Shown piece after piece: positions 28,583 through 38,214 of a stretch of 64,000 nucleotides of DNA; within the stretch, counting starts at the first letter, position 1; every line of letters begins with the position of its first letter. This stretch comes from Candidatus Oscillochloris fontis. Its GTDB lineage: Bacteria > Chloroflexota > Chloroflexia > Chloroflexales > Chloroflexaceae. The stretch is taken from positions 25,580 through 89,579 of the forward strand of contig NZ_RYFD01000011.1 in the NCBI RefSeq assembly GCF_004138135.1, in the 5' to 3' direction. The translations under genes were made by a program, and so were the position numbers. The notes under the pieces are model-generated. The model saw nothing but the letters and a program-made list of their open reading frames with translations, was not told the DNA's origin and ran no database searches.

Positions 28583-30292
28583 ATGCCCAACGATGTCGTG
28601 GCACCCGTTACCGAGCGCTTCCGGGCCATGCGTGACTTCTTGATCGCGCAGCGCGAAGATTATGCAACGGCGTTACGCGATTTTACCTGGCCCCAGTTTG
28701 AGCAGTTTAACTGGGCACTCGATTGGTTCGATGTGATCGCCCAGGGCAATGATCGTCTGGCGCTCTGGATTGTTGAAGAGGATGGGCACGAAACCCGCCG
28801 CACCTATGCCGAGATGTCCGCCCAGACCAACCGCGTGGCCAATTGGCTCCGCCAACTCGGTGTGCGCCGGGGCGACCGCATGATTCTGATGCTGGGCAAC
28901 CAAGTTGAGTTGTGGGAGACCGTCCTCGCCGCGATGAAGCTCGGTGCGGTGATCATTCCCTCGGCCACCCTGCTGGCCTCCGCCGACCTGCAAGATCGCG
29001 TCGAGCGCGGGGCGGTGCGCCATGTGGTGGCACGGGCGGTAGATGCGCCCAAGTTTGCCGAGGTACCCGGCGACTATACCCGCATCGCGGTTGGTGAGCT
29101 GGTTGAGGGTTGGCACAACTTTAGCGACGCCTATAGTGCTGCGCCCGACTTCACGCCGGATGGGGTGACGCAAGGGAGTGATCCGCTCCTCCTCTACTTC
29201 ACCTCTGGCACTACTGCTCGCCCCAAGTTGGTGCAGCACACCTACACCTCCTACCCGGTCGGGCATCTCTCGACCATGTACTGGATCGGGTTGCAGCCGG
29301 GTGACATCCACCTGAATATCTCCTCGCCCGGTTGGGCCAAGCATGCCTGGAGCAACATCTTTGCACCCTGGAATGCCGAGGCGACGGTCTTTATTTATAA
29401 CTACAGCCGCTTTAACGCACCTGCACTCTTGGAGCAACTGGTACGCTGCCAAGTGACCACCTTCTGCGCCCCGCCAACTGTCTGGCGCATGCTGATCCAA
29501 GAGGATCTGAGCGGCTGGAAGGTGGCGATGCGCGAGTTGGTGGGTGCGGGCGAACCACTCAACCCGGAGGTGATCGAGCAGGTGCAGCGCAGTTGGGGTC
29601 TCACCATCCGTGATGGCTTCGGCCAGACCGAGACCACCGCCCAGATCGGGAATCCGCCCGGCCAGCCGATCAAGGCCGGTTCGATGGGCCGCCCGCTGCC
29701 GGGCTACAAGATCGCCCTGATTGACCCGCTCTCCGAAGCGGTGGGTGACGAGGGCGAAATCTGCCTCGATCTCTCGGCGCGCCCCTTGGGCCTGATGGTC
29801 GGCTACTTGGACGACAACATGCGCACCAGCAGCGCCATGCGCAACGGCTACTACCACACCGGCGATATTGCTTCGCGGGATGCTGATGGCTACATCACCT
29901 TCATCGGGCGCACCGATGATGTCTTCAAAGCCTCGGACTACCGTATTTCGCCGTTCGAGTTGGAGAGTGTGCTGCTCGAACATGAGGCGGTGGCCGAAGC
30001 GGCGGTGGTGCCCTCACCCGACCCGATCCGCCTCGCGGTACCCAAGGCGTATGTGGTGTTGGCGGCGGGCTGGGAGCCGAACGCGGCTACTGCCGAGGCC
30101 ATTCTGCGCTTCTGCCGGGATCGGCTTGCGCCCTACAAGCGCATCCGCCGCATCGAGTTTGGCGAACTTCCCAAGACTATCTCCGGCAAGATCCGCCGCG
30201 TTGAGCTACGCGCCCACGAGGAGGAGATTCATGGCGGGGTTAAGCCAAATACCGAGTTCTCTGAGGAGGATTTTCCTGATCTGAAAAAATAA
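28583..30292 (+). CDS. AMP-dependent acyl-CoA synthetase (medium-chain/acetyl type)
   Basis: 569 residues, AAAGGATAG ribosome site. The adenylation P-loop is YFTSGTTARPKLVQHT (about 207-222; Ala where Gly is usual). Others are the core motif GFGQTETTAQIG, the hinge block GDIASRDADGYITFIGRTDD, and the catalytic Lys in KTISGKIRRVELR near 533. The enzyme activates a carboxylic acid with ATP and CoA. The SPGWAKHAWS block is typical of the medium-chain synthetase group. Substrate not determinable. It is transcribed alone. Confidence 0.88.
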   Translation: MPNDVVAPVTERFRAMRDFLIAQREDYATALRDFTWPQFEQFNWALDWFDVIAQGNDRLALWIVEEDGHETRRTYAEMSAQTNRVANWLRQLGVRRGDRMILMLGNQVELWETVLAAMKLGAVIIPSATLLASADLQDRVERGAVRHVVARAVDAPKFAEVPGDYTRIAVGELVEGWHNFSDAYSAAPDFTPDGVTQGSDPLLLYFTSGTTARPKLVQHTYTSYPVGHLSTMYWIGLQPGDIHLNISSPGWAKHAWSNIFAPWNAEATVFIYNYSRFNAPALLEQLVRCQVTTFCAPPTVWRMLIQEDLSGWKVAMRELVGAGEPLNPEVIEQVQRSWGLTIRDGFGQTETTAQIGNPPGQPIKAGSMGRPLPGYKIALIDPLSEAVGDEGEICLDLSARPLGLMVGYLDDNMRTSSAMRNGYYHTGDIASRDADGYITFIGRTDDVFKASDYRISPFELESVLLEHEAVAEAAVVPSPDPIRLAVPKAYVVLAAGWEPNAATAEAILRFCRDRLAPYKRIRRIEFGELPKTISGKIRRVELRAHEEEIHGGVKPNTEFSEEDFPDLKK

Positions 30293-30315
30293 TCCTCACA
30301 TGCGTTTCATGTCTT

Positions 30316-30447
30316 GCAGTCTCAACCTGGGCAGAGTCATCAACGATTCTAAGCCAAGGTTCACCTGAGCTTGAGACTGCGCAGTAAAGGTAGCGCCAGC
30401 TTCCAGCCGGTTAGGACACCCCACCGCCGGGAAGCTGGCGCTACCTT
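30316..30447. repeat. Two intergenic hairpins
   Basis: GCAGTCTCAA (30316-30325) pairs with TTGAGACTGC (30371-30380). AAGGTAGCGCCAGCTTCC (30387-30404) pairs perfectly with 30430-30447. They lie between the synthetase and the diguanylate cyclase. The second looks like a dispersed palindrome. A terminator role for the first is possible, but no T-tract is seen. Confidence 0.6.
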
Positions 30448-30499
30448 CCGATTACACTGATTCGCCCCTTTTGAAACCATATCCATAAGGATGTTTGTA

Positions 30500-31240
30500 A
30501 TGATTAAATTGATTGAAAAAATAGGTATATTTTATGCTTCATTGATTATTACCGTTCTTTCAATATTGTTATCACAAATGATAACTCATATGATTTACAT
30601 AATAACACAAGATTCAATGTCAACCAGTGGAAAAATTGCTTCGCTTCTCTCTCCGTTGATTATTGCTCCGTTCTTTTCTTGGTGGTTCATGGGGATGCTT
30701 TTACGTATTCATGCGCTCGAACGTAAAATGCGCTTCCTTGCAACCTACGACGTATTAACCGGCGTGTATAATAGGAATTCTTTTTTTATTTATGCGATTG
30801 ATTTACTAAATTTGATACAACAAGAACAGCATGAATTGACTGTACTCTATATTGATATAGATAATTTCAAAAATATTAATGATGTATACGGTCATGATAT
30901 TGGTGATTCTGTACTTAAAAATTTTGGTTTATATTTACGATTAAATGTTCGCGATAGTGATCTTATCGGAAGAATTGGTGGTGAGGAATTTGTAATTGCA
31001 TTACCCAAAACCAGCCTTCTTCATGGACAAATGGTTGCAGAGGATTTACGTCAAGGATTAGAATATAAAGAAATGGCTTTATCAAGATCTGATTCGATCA
31101 ATATAACAATAAGTATTGGTATATCAAATTCTAATCATAAAAATTATCGAAATATTGATCAACTCATTAAGATGAGCGATACTGCTCTCTATGAGGCAAA
31201 GAAGAGTGGCAGAAATAGAATTGTTGTGAGCCGGGAATAA
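30500..31240 (+). CDS. Diguanylate cyclase (GGDEF) with N-terminal membrane segments
   Basis: 246 residues from the ATG at 30500 (MIKLIEKIGIFYAS), chosen because AAGGA then has proper spacing. Two transmembrane helices (about 8-35 and 45-75) precede a GGDEF domain beginning TYDVLTGVYNRNSFF, with VLYIDIDNFKNINDVYGHD and the active site RIGGEEFVIALP. The GGEEF form is catalytically competent, so c-di-GMP synthesis is predicted. No RxxD inhibitory site was recognised upstream. The gene is strikingly AT-rich, like the FkbM gene, suggesting acquisition. Confidence 0.9.
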   Translation: MIKLIEKIGIFYASLIITVLSILLSQMITHMIYIITQDSMSTSGKIASLLSPLIIAPFFSWWFMGMLLRIHALERKMRFLATYDVLTGVYNRNSFFIYAIDLLNLIQQEQHELTVLYIDIDNFKNINDVYGHDIGDSVLKNFGLYLRLNVRDSDLIGRIGGEEFVIALPKTSLLHGQMVAEDLRQGLEYKEMALSRSDSINITISIGISNSNHKNYRNIDQLIKMSDTALYEAKKSGRNRIVVSRE

Positions 31241-31343
31241 TGAGCAAGAAGGATGGCGGAGAGTTGCGAATCATAGAACATATCCCCACAAGTAGTATTA
31301 TGTGGTATAATCCAAGCCACATGTACATTCTATAACTTCATAT

Positions 31344-31471
31344 CATCGCGGTATCCCGCTAGCCCGGATGCTAGGGTGTAAAGGTGGAAGCTGGTGAAAG
31401 TCCAGCGCTGTGCCGCAACTGTAACCGGGTGCTCGTTTTGAGCACCGGAAGCCAGGATGCCTACCGCGATG
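31344..31471 (+). promoter_or_regulatory. Cobalamin riboswitch
   Basis: The aptamer is closed by CATCGCGGTA (31344-31353) and TACCGCGATG (31462-31471). Inside are the conserved blocks GGTGAAAGTCCAGCG, the B12 box GCCGCAACTGTAACCGG and GAAGCCAGGATGCC. A terminator follows 80 bp downstream. This is expected to turn off the btu/cob operon when adenosylcobalamin is plentiful. Confidence 0.95.
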
Positions 31472-31551
31472 TTGTTGTTCATTCCTTCTCGAGACAAGGA
31501 GGCCGAACATGACGGATAGTTAGTCATGGATACTATCTGGCACGTTTATCA

Positions 31552-31583
31552 CCCCGACTCTCGTATGAGAGCCGGGGTTTTTT
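31552..31583 (+). terminator. Rho-independent terminator of the cobalamin riboswitch
   Basis: CCCCGACTCTC and GAGAGCCGGGG pair around a GTAT loop, with one A-C mismatch, and TTTTTT follows at 31578-31583. Its position behind the aptamer and before the first ORF marks transcriptional attenuation. Confidence 0.88.
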
Positions 31584-31638
31584 GTTTGCCATTCGGAGTT
31601 TCTATGAGGTGTAACGATGGTATCTGAGGAGGTTCTCG

Positions 31639-31842
31639 ATGTCCATTCCACAGAATATGCATATTCATAATGCCCTCGCTGAATGTGAAGCGCGTATTAT
31701 GGCATATGAACGTGAACTCGAATTAATGACTTGGTTGCCTAGCGGATTCTATGTGATGGCGCTGGATCGTCTCGGCAATGAACGAGAACGCAAGAAGCGT
31801 CTCTTGCAACTCTTGTGGGAGAGAGCAATCCAGCCAAGATAG
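31639..31842 (+). CDS. Small hypothetical protein, first ORF behind the cobalamin riboswitch
   Basis: 67 residues with a strong GAGGAGG ribosome site. The sequence is helical and charged (ALAECEARIMAYERELELM, then ALDRLGNERERKKRLLQLLW), with no signal peptide, Cys motif or membrane segment. It lies between the riboswitch terminator and a second promoter in front of btuF. It could be a leader or regulatory peptide or a small partner of the transporter. No family recognised. Confidence 0.6.
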   Translation: MSIPQNMHIHNALAECEARIMAYERELELMTWLPSGFYVMALDRLGNERERKKRLLQLLWERAIQPR

Positions 31843-31868
31843 CTGGAGCCGCATACCAATTCCGCGCT

Positions 31869-31902
31869 TGGCTATCATTAACGTTAATGATATATACTAT
31901 CA
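31869..31902 (+). promoter_or_regulatory. Putative internal promoter with Zur-type operator before btuF
   Basis: TTGGCT (31869-31874) and TATACT (31893-31898) are 18 nt apart. The -10 lies within TGATATATACTATCA (31888-31902), which differs by one base from the box at the znuA promoter. A 20-bp perfect palindrome, TATCATTAACGTTAATGATA (31873-31892), overlaps it and offers further half-sites. The btuF start is 56 bp downstream. Confidence 0.6.
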
Positions 31903-31957
31903 TCTAAGAATGAGCTGCGCCACAATGCCAGCTCGTCATCCTGAAAGGATCGTTCCC

Positions 31958-33223
31958 ATGGCTCGCGTGTGCCGCATCGCATTGTTGCTGATCCTCCTCG
32001 TTCTCAGCGCATGTACTGCGCAACCCACCGCTCAAACCGCAACCGAGGTACCAGTTAGCCCTCCCCAGGGTGTCACAGCGTCACCAGGTTTCCCCCCCCT
32101 TGCTCCAACCAATATCACCACTGGCTGCGTGACCGACTATGATCCCACCCGCGACTACTTCCCCCAGAAGATCACGCTGACTGAGGCCGAGGGCTTTCAC
32201 GTCGAATACTTCAATCACTACAAGGTCGTTACCGTTGATGCACCCTGGCCAGGAGCCGATCAGCCGATCCGCTATGTGCTAGTGCAGTGTGGTACTCCGG
32301 CCCCATCCGATCCAACTCTTGCGGATGTTCCGATCATTGAGGTTCCAATCAAGAGCATTGTCACAATGTCTACAACCGAACTTGTCCCGCTTATCCAGGT
32401 GAATGCCCTTGATCGGCTGGTGGGGGTATCGAGTTTTAACTCCGTTAGCTCGGCTGAGGTGCGCGAACTCATCAATGCGAATAAGTTGATCGAAGTCGGG
32501 AATGGCAGTGAGGTGAATGTCGAGTTGCTGATCAATCTTCAACCTGATGTGGTGATGACCTCAGCAAGCGGCAATGCCGATCATGACGCGCATCCTAAGC
32601 TGAGCGAGGCAGGCATCCACGTCGTGTTCGATTCGGCATGGCTAGAGACTACTCCGCTTGGTCGTGCGGAGTGGATCAAGTATATGGGCCTCTTTGTCAA
32701 TCAGGAGACGGCGGCTGAGCATACCTTTGCCGAGATGGTGGATCGTTATACCGCAATGGCGGCGAAGGCGCGCGCTGTTACCGATAAGCCAACGGTGTTG
32801 GTTGGGTTTACCTATGATGGCACGTGGTATGTTTCGGGTGGCAAGGGGTATGCGGCTCAGTTGCTCGCCGACGCCGGAGCCAATTACCTTTGGGCCAATG
32901 ATGACTCGCTGGGAAGCCTCCAACTAAGTTTCGAGACGGTCTTTGATCGGGCACACGATGCTGACTTCTGGGTCAATGCGAGTGCCTACTGGTTCAGCCT
33001 CGCTGATGTGCGCAACGAGGACGAGCGCTATACCCAGTTTGCGGCCTTCCAAAACGGTACGATCTATAACTACACTGCGCGGGTGAATGAGCATGGCGGC
33101 AATGATTACTGGGAGAGTGGGGTTGCCCATCCCGATGTGGTCTTGGCCGATCTGATCAAGATCTTCCACCCCGATCTCGTCCCCGATCACGAACTCTACT
33201 ACTACCAGCGCCTTGAACCGTAG
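31958..33223 (+). CDS. btuF: Cobalamin/corrinoid ABC transporter substrate-binding lipoprotein (BtuF-like)
   Basis: 421 residues from the ATG at 31958 (MARVCRIALLLILLVLSAC), with AAAGGA upstream. The lipobox VLSAC gives Cys19. The mature part has the class III binding-protein fold of BtuF/FhuD: PIKSIVTMSTTELVPLIQVN, GNGSEVNVELLINLQPDVVM, and WIKYMGLFVNQETAAEHTF. It is longer than E. coli BtuF, mostly because of an N-terminal region (residues 50-120) with two Cys. The riboswitch argues for corrinoid; the Zur-like box raises the alternative of a metal-chelate ligand. Confidence 0.85.
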   Translation: MARVCRIALLLILLVLSACTAQPTAQTATEVPVSPPQGVTASPGFPPLAPTNITTGCVTDYDPTRDYFPQKITLTEAEGFHVEYFNHYKVVTVDAPWPGADQPIRYVLVQCGTPAPSDPTLADVPIIEVPIKSIVTMSTTELVPLIQVNALDRLVGVSSFNSVSSAEVRELINANKLIEVGNGSEVNVELLINLQPDVVMTSASGNADHDAHPKLSEAGIHVVFDSAWLETTPLGRAEWIKYMGLFVNQETAAEHTFAEMVDRYTAMAAKARAVTDKPTVLVGFTYDGTWYVSGGKGYAAQLLADAGANYLWANDDSLGSLQLSFETVFDRAHDADFWVNASAYWFSLADVRNEDERYTQFAAFQNGTIYNYTARVNEHGGNDYWESGVAHPDVVLADLIKIFHPDLVPDHELYYYQRLEP

Positions 33224-33261
33224 ATGCGAACGACTAGGGGTGTTAAACCCACAGGAGGTGT

Positions 33262-34347
33262 ATGTCGAACACCATATCTATCCCCATCGAGAATCCCTGG
33301 CCCCGGCTCGGCCTGCGCCCGCTTGCCCTTGCTGTGATGCTGCTGGTGCTGATCGCTACCTTCTTTCTCAGTTTGAGCCTGGGGTCGGTACGTATCCCTT
33401 TTGATCAGGTGCTCACGATTATGCTGGGCGGAACGCCTACCCGCGCAACGTGGGCCACGATCATCTACGATTTTCGGCTGCCCAAGGCGCTCACGGCCTC
33501 ATTGGCCGGTGCGGCTCTGGCGGTGAGTGGCCTCCAGATGCAGACACTCTTTCGGAATCCTTTGGCCGACCCCTATGTCTTAGGAGTCAGTTCGGGAGCG
33601 AGTTTGGGGGTGGCACTGGTGGTACTGACGGTGGGCGCGGCCCAAACCACGCTGCTCTCGGTGGTGGGTGTGATGGGCAATCTGAGTATGGTCGTAGCGG
33701 CCTGCATCGGGGCGGCTGGCGTTTTGTTGCTCGTCCTCGCTTTGGCCCAGCACGTGCAGAGTAGTGTCACGCTGCTCATCTTGGGCCTGATGATTGGCTA
33801 CCTGACCAGCGCAATCGTGAGTCTGTTGCTCTACTTCAGTATCGCCGAACGCATTCATGCCTATATCGCCTGGAGTTTTGGGAGTTTTGGTGGTGTGACA
33901 TGGAACCAGTTGCAGGTTTTGGCTCCAGTTGTGCTGGTGGGGCTTGTCATGGCCTTCATCCTCACCAAGCCGCTCAATGCCCTGCTGCTCGGTGAATCCT
34001 ACGCGCAGACGCTGGGCTTGCCCATCCGCCACGCCCGTATGGCGGTTGTGGTGGGTAGTGCTCTTTTGGCCGGTGCCGTGACCGCCTTTTGTGGCCCGGT
34101 CGGGTTTCTGGGGATTGCGGTGCCCCACTTGTGCCGCGCTCTGCTGCGCAGTGGCGATCATCGGGTTCTGGTGCCGGCATGTACGCTCCTGGGGGCCACG
34201 ATTGCCTTGCTGGCCGACATCGCGGCTCAGGCTCCCGGTAGTGATGTGGTGCTGCCACTGAATGCGGTGACGGCCCTGATTGGTGCGCCGGTGGTGGTGT
34301 GGATGATGTTGCGGCGGGGGATGGGACGGGAGGCATTTGGCGTATGA
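33262..34347 (+). CDS. btuC: Cobalamin/corrinoid ABC transporter permease (BtuC/FecCD family)
   Basis: 361 residues and about ten transmembrane helices. Conserved blocks are DFRLPKALTASLAGAALAVSG, RNPLADPYVLGVSSGASLG and GFLGIAVPHLCRALLRSGDH, the last being the ATPase contact. It has an AGGAGGTGT ribosome site. The 3' end overlaps the ATPase gene by ATGA. Forms the channel for the BtuF ligand. Confidence 0.92.
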   Translation: MSNTISIPIENPWPRLGLRPLALAVMLLVLIATFFLSLSLGSVRIPFDQVLTIMLGGTPTRATWATIIYDFRLPKALTASLAGAALAVSGLQMQTLFRNPLADPYVLGVSSGASLGVALVVLTVGAAQTTLLSVVGVMGNLSMVVAACIGAAGVLLLVLALAQHVQSSVTLLILGLMIGYLTSAIVSLLLYFSIAERIHAYIAWSFGSFGGVTWNQLQVLAPVVLVGLVMAFILTKPLNALLLGESYAQTLGLPIRHARMAVVVGSALLAGAVTAFCGPVGFLGIAVPHLCRALLRSGDHRVLVPACTLLGATIALLADIAAQAPGSDVVLPLNAVTALIGAPVVVWMMLRRGMGREAFGV

Positions 34348-35363
34348 AGGATGTCATTCTTGAAGCTAAGCAGGTAACCATTGGCTATACCGCACGCGGG
34401 CTTCCCACTCGCGTGGTGGCCTCCGATCTCAACCTGCACCTGCATACGGGCGAGGTGATCTGTCTGCTTGGCCCCAATGGGGTGGGGAAATCAACCCTCC
34501 TCCGTACTCTGGTGGGCATGCAAGCCCCACTGGCAGGCCATGTATTGCTTGGTGGGGCTGATCTCTTCACGCTGCCCCCCCGTGAACGTGCCCGACGTTT
34601 GAGTGTCGTGCTGACCGAGCGGGTTGAATTGGGCCAACTCTCGGTCTATGCCTTGGTGACGTTGGGGCGACATCCGCATACCGATTGGATGGGTCGCCTG
34701 AGTGCGCATGATGAGCAGGTGGCGCGTTGGGCATTGGAGGCGGTGGGTGCAACTAACTTGGCGCAACGCCAGGTGCATCAGTTGAGCGATGGTGAGCGCC
34801 AGCGGGTGATGGTGGCGCGTGCGTTGGCGCAAGAGCCATTGCTGATGGTGCTTGATGAACCAACCGCATTTCTCGATCTGCCCCGTCGGGTCGAGATGAT
34901 GCACCTGCTACGCCGCTTGGCCCGTGAGACGAAGCGTGCCTTGTTGCTCTCAACCCACGATCTCGATTTGGCACTCCGTACCGCCGATGTACTCTGGCTC
35001 TTAGCTCCGGGTGGCACCATATTCAGCGGGGCACCTGAAGATCTGGTGCTGACGGGAGCCTTCGAGGCAACCTTCGCTACTACTGGCATCGGGTTTGATC
35101 GTCACCACGGCAGTTTCCGGGTGCATCCGCCGGCCCAACGTCGGGTGGCTCTGGTTGGTGATGGACTGGTGGGAGCTTGGACGGCACGCGCACTCGAACG
35201 GGTTGGCTGTCAATTGGCCACCGACGATGAATCTCCTTCACTGCGAGTGGTGGTTGGCGGTGATCCCCATGCCCCCCGCTGGGAAGTGGCCTTTAATGGT
35301 GGCCCACCGCAACAGGCTGCCTCGTTGCACGCTCTGGCAGCATTGGTATGTGAGCATGTATGA
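34344..35363 (+). CDS. btuD: Cobalamin/corrinoid ABC transporter ATPase (BtuD-like) with C-terminal extension
   Basis: 339 residues from the ATG overlapping the btuC stop. Walker A LLGPNGVGKSTLLRTLVGM, signature LSDGERQRVMVARAL, Walker B LLMVLDEPTAFLDLP and the switch STHDLDLAL are intact. About 85 residues follow the normal end of the domain and contain RVALVGDGLVGAWTARALE, a Rossmann-like glycine-rich turn, then RVVVGGDPHAPRWEVAF. This extension is unusual for BtuD and may regulate transport or bind a ligand. The stop overlaps the next gene by ATGA. Confidence 0.9.
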   Translation: MKDVILEAKQVTIGYTARGLPTRVVASDLNLHLHTGEVICLLGPNGVGKSTLLRTLVGMQAPLAGHVLLGGADLFTLPPRERARRLSVVLTERVELGQLSVYALVTLGRHPHTDWMGRLSAHDEQVARWALEAVGATNLAQRQVHQLSDGERQRVMVARALAQEPLLMVLDEPTAFLDLPRRVEMMHLLRRLARETKRALLLSTHDLDLALRTADVLWLLAPGGTIFSGAPEDLVLTGAFEATFATTGIGFDRHHGSFRVHPPAQRRVALVGDGLVGAWTARALERVGCQLATDDESPSLRVVVGGDPHAPRWEVAFNGGPPQQAASLHALAALVCEHV

Positions 35364-37237
35364 ATAGTGATACCGACACTCCTTTGCAAGCCCTCCGTCC
35401 ACGCTATCCATTCTCGGCTATCGCTGGTCAGCCCACGATGAAGTTGGCGCTCCAGTTGTTGCTGATAAACCCCGCGATTGGTGGGGTCTTAATCCGGGGT
35501 GCGAAGGGCACCGCCAAGTCTACCGCCGTGCGCGCACTGCATGGCCTCTTGCCCGAACTTCCCCTGGTAGACCTGCCGCTCAATGCTACCGAGGAGATGC
35601 TGTTGGGTGGCCTCGATTGGGGCGCGGCGCTTCAGTCTGGGCAGCGCCAGATCCAGACGGGTCTCCTGGCGCGTGCCCACGGCGGCATGCTCTATGTTGA
35701 TGAGATCAACCTGCTTGATGATCACCTGATTGATGTGCTCCTTGATACCGTCGCTGGGGGTCGCCACATTGTTGAGCGCGAGGGGGTTTCGGCATGCCAC
35801 GCGGCACGGGTGGCCCTGGTGGGCACGATGAATCCCGAAGAGGGTGAGTTGCGCCCGCAGTTGCTCGACCGTTTCGGGCTGTGTGTGGAGATCTCGGCTG
35901 AGGATGATCTGGCGGTGCGTCTGGAGGTGTTGGAGCGCCGCGAGCAGTTTGACGACAACCCACAGATCTTTCAGCGCCAGTTCCGTGCGCAGGAGGCGGT
36001 GTTGCGTGGGTGTCTCTTGGCGGCACGCGAACGGGTTGCAGCGGTGCGTGTGCCTGCCAATCTGCGCAGTTTTATTGCTGAGTTGTGTACCCAGCATCAG
36101 GTGGCAGGCCACCGTGCCGATCTGGTTATTCAGCATGCGGCTGCGGCCTTGGCAGCTTATGAGGGGCGCTATCAGGTGACGTTGGCCGATATTGAAGTGG
36201 TAGCACCGCTCGCACTGCGCCATCGCCAGCGCGATGCCCTCCCCGATCCACCACCTCCGCCGCCACCACCTCCGCCGCCACCTGATCCCCCGCCTGATCC
36301 ACCTTCTCAAAGCGAGACGCCCCCGCCCGATCTTCCCGCTGAGTCACCGCCACCGGCTCCGGGTGAGACGCCCCCGCCGCCGGTCGGGGAAGACGAGCAG
36401 GTCTTTACGATTGGCAACAGTTTTGTCGTGCGACGGATCGAGGCGCGCAAGGATCGTGCTACCCGGCGTGGATCGGGGCGGCGCTCGCGTACCCGCACCA
36501 TGCGCGCTGGGCGCTACATTCAGGCGCTGCCCAACCGTGGTGGGCGCGATATTGCCCTTGATGCGACGATTCGTGCGGCGGCTCCCGAACAGGCCCGCCG
36601 TCAGCCCCCGCCGGGCATGATGATCGCGATCTGTTCCGAAGATCTCCGTGAGCGTCTGCGCGAACGCCGGATCGGGAACTTTCTGCTCTTCCTGGTTGAT
36701 GCGAGTGGCTCGATGGGGGTGCAGGCGCGCATGGTGGCCACCAAGGGCGCGATTATGGCCCTGCTCTCCGATGCCTACCAGAAGCGTGACCGGGTTGCCC
36801 TGATTACCTTCCGCCGCCAGCAGGCCACCCTCGCACTCGCCCCGACCGCCTCGATTGAGTTGGCGGCGCGGCAGCTCCAGCAATTGCCGGTGGGTGGGCG
36901 CACGCCGCTCTCCGCCGGTCTCTTGGAGGCGCAGCGGGTCATCCAATACCAACTCGCTAAAGAGCCGACCTTGCGCCCCATCCTCATCGTTATCACCGAT
37001 GGTAAGGCGAACGCTGCCTTAACCCCCGGTGCCGATCCATGGGGCGAGGCGCTCCATATCGCTGGGCTGTTGGCCAATCATCCGCGATTGACCACGCTGG
37101 TGGTAGATACCGAGGTGCCGGGCATGCTCCGTTTTGGCTTGGCTCGCCCGTTAGCCCAGGCGCTAGGGGCCACCTATTACCCGATTGACGACTTGAAGGC
37201 ACGCGATCTGATCGCTCTTGTACAGCAAAGGTTCTAA
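35360..37237 (+). CDS. Chelatase subunit, ChlD/BchD-like (AAA + von Willebrand A)
   Basis: 625 residues. The N-terminal AAA domain has a P-loop GAKGTAKST (about 47-55) and [21 protein letters not shown] proline-rich linker (about 293-345) with long poly-Pro runs and an acidic segment follows, then a vWA domain with the MIDAS motif LVDASGSMG (about 445-453). In Mg- and Co-chelatases this subunit couples the ATPase ring to the large metal-inserting subunit. Location before chlI-like and cobN suggests a cobaltochelatase of the CobN-ChlID type. Confidence 0.88.
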   Translation: MNSDTDTPLQALRPRYPFSAIAGQPTMKLALQLLLINPAIGGVLIRGAKGTAKSTAVRALHGLLPELPLVDLPLNATEEMLLGGLDWGAALQSGQRQIQTGLLARAHGGMLYVDEINLLDDHLIDVLLDTVAGGRHIVEREGVSACHAARVALVGTMNPEEGELRPQLLDRFGLCVEISAEDDLAVRLEVLERREQFDDNPQIFQRQFRAQEAVLRGCLLAARERVAAVRVPANLRSFIAELCTQHQVAGHRADLVIQHAAAALAAYEGRYQVTLADIEVVAPLALRHRQRDALPDPPPPPPPPPPPPDPPPDPPSQSETPPPDLPAESPPPAPGETPPPPVGEDEQVFTIGNSFVVRRIEARKDRATRRGSGRRSRTRTMRAGRYIQALPNRGGRDIALDATIRAAAPEQARRQPPPGMMIAICSEDLRERLRERRIGNFLLFLVDASGSMGVQARMVATKGAIMALLSDAYQKRDRVALITFRRQQATLALAPTASIELAARQLQQLPVGGRTPLSAGLLEAQRVIQYQLAKEPTLRPILIVITDGKANAALTPGADPWGEALHIAGLLANHPRLTTLVVDTEVPGMLRFGLARPLAQALGATYYPIDDLKARDLIALVQQRF

Positions 37238-37239
37238 TC

Positions 37240-38214
37240 ATGCAATTCACTCCCTACCCATTTGCCGCGATTGTGGGCCAGGAACAGATGAAACTGGCCC
37301 TCATCTTGAATGTCATCAACCCGCAGATCTCGGGTGTGCTGATCCGTGGTGAAAAGGGTACTGCGAAATCAACGGCGGTGCGCGCGCTCGCCGACATCCT
37401 GCCCGAAATCGAAGTTGTGGCTGGTGATCCCTTCCAGACGGCACCCGGCGATACATGGCGTGGATCTCACGAACCTCCGGGGCCAAGTATTCAACGTAAG
37501 GTGCGGGTGGTGGAACTGCCGGTTGGGGCTACCGAAGATCGTCTGGTTGGAACGCTCGATCTTGAGTACGCCCTTAAGCATGGCGAGAAGCGCTTTGAGC
37601 CAGGTCTCTTGGCGGCTGCACACCGAGGCATGCTCTATGTTGATGAGGTCAATTTGCTTGATGATCACTTGGTGGATGTCTTGCTGGATGCGGCTGCCAT
37701 GGGCGTGAATACCGTCGAACGCGAAGGAGTTTCGTTTGCCCACCCGGCGCGCTTTACGCTGGTGGGAACGATGAACCCCGAAGAGGGTGAGTTGCGCCCG
37801 CAACTCCTTGATCGCTTCGGGCTGTGTGTTACGGTGGCGGGGATTAGCGGCACTGCCGAGCGAGTCGAGATTATGGAGCGCCGTTTGGCCTACGAGGCCG
37901 ACCCGCACGCTTTTGCGCACCAGTGGGCCGCTGCCTCGCAGCAGATCCGTGAACGTATCGCGGCGGCGATTGCGTTGCACCCCCAGGTGCTGGCGGAGCG
38001 CCACCATCTGCTCACTATCGCAACCCAATGCCAGGAGTTGGGAGTGGATGGCCATCGCGCCGATATTATTACCCTCAAGACGGCCAAGGCACTGGCGGCA
38101 TGGCATGGCCGTACTCAGGTTGAAACTGATGATCTGCGTCTGGCGGGTGAGTTATCACTGCCTCACCGTATGCGCCGCTTGCCTTTTGAGGCGGTGGGGG
38201 AGGTGCGCCGATGA
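37240..38214 (+). CDS. Chelatase ATPase subunit, ChlI/BchI-like
   Basis: 324 residues. P-loop [15 protein letters not shown] (about 35-49), the ChlI insertion loop with [13 protein letters not shown], Walker [21 protein letters not shown], and sensor [20 protein letters not shown]. It forms the AAA+ motor ring with the ChlD-like protein. Starts 2 bp after chlD-like and overlaps cobN by 4 bp. Assignment to cobalt insertion rests on the cobN neighbour; a role in Mg-chelatase cannot be excluded in a phototroph. Confidence 0.9.
   Translation: MQFTPYPFAAIVGQEQMKLALILNVINPQISGVLIRGEKGTAKSTAVRALADILPEIEVVAGDPFQTAPGDTWRGSHEPPGPSIQRKVRVVELPVGATEDRLVGTLDLEYALKHGEKRFEPGLLAAAHRGMLYVDEVNLLDDHLVDVLLDAAAMGVNTVEREGVSFAHPARFTLVGTMNPEEGELRPQLLDRFGLCVTVAGISGTAERVEIMERRLAYEADPHAFAHQWAAASQQIRERIAAAIALHPQVLAERHHLLTIATQCQELGVDGHRADIITLKTAKALAAWHGRTQVETDDLRLAGELSLPHRMRRLPFEAVGEVRR

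Noticed and set aside
28673..29983. Long minus-strand ORF of 436 codons opposite the acyl-CoA synthetase
   Set aside because: It mirrors the codon structure of the synthetase; its product lacks recognisable domains and has no ribosome site.
30316..30447. tRNA or small structured RNA gene
   Set aside because: The hairpins do not form a cloverleaf and lack TTC-type consensus; they look like dispersed palindromes.
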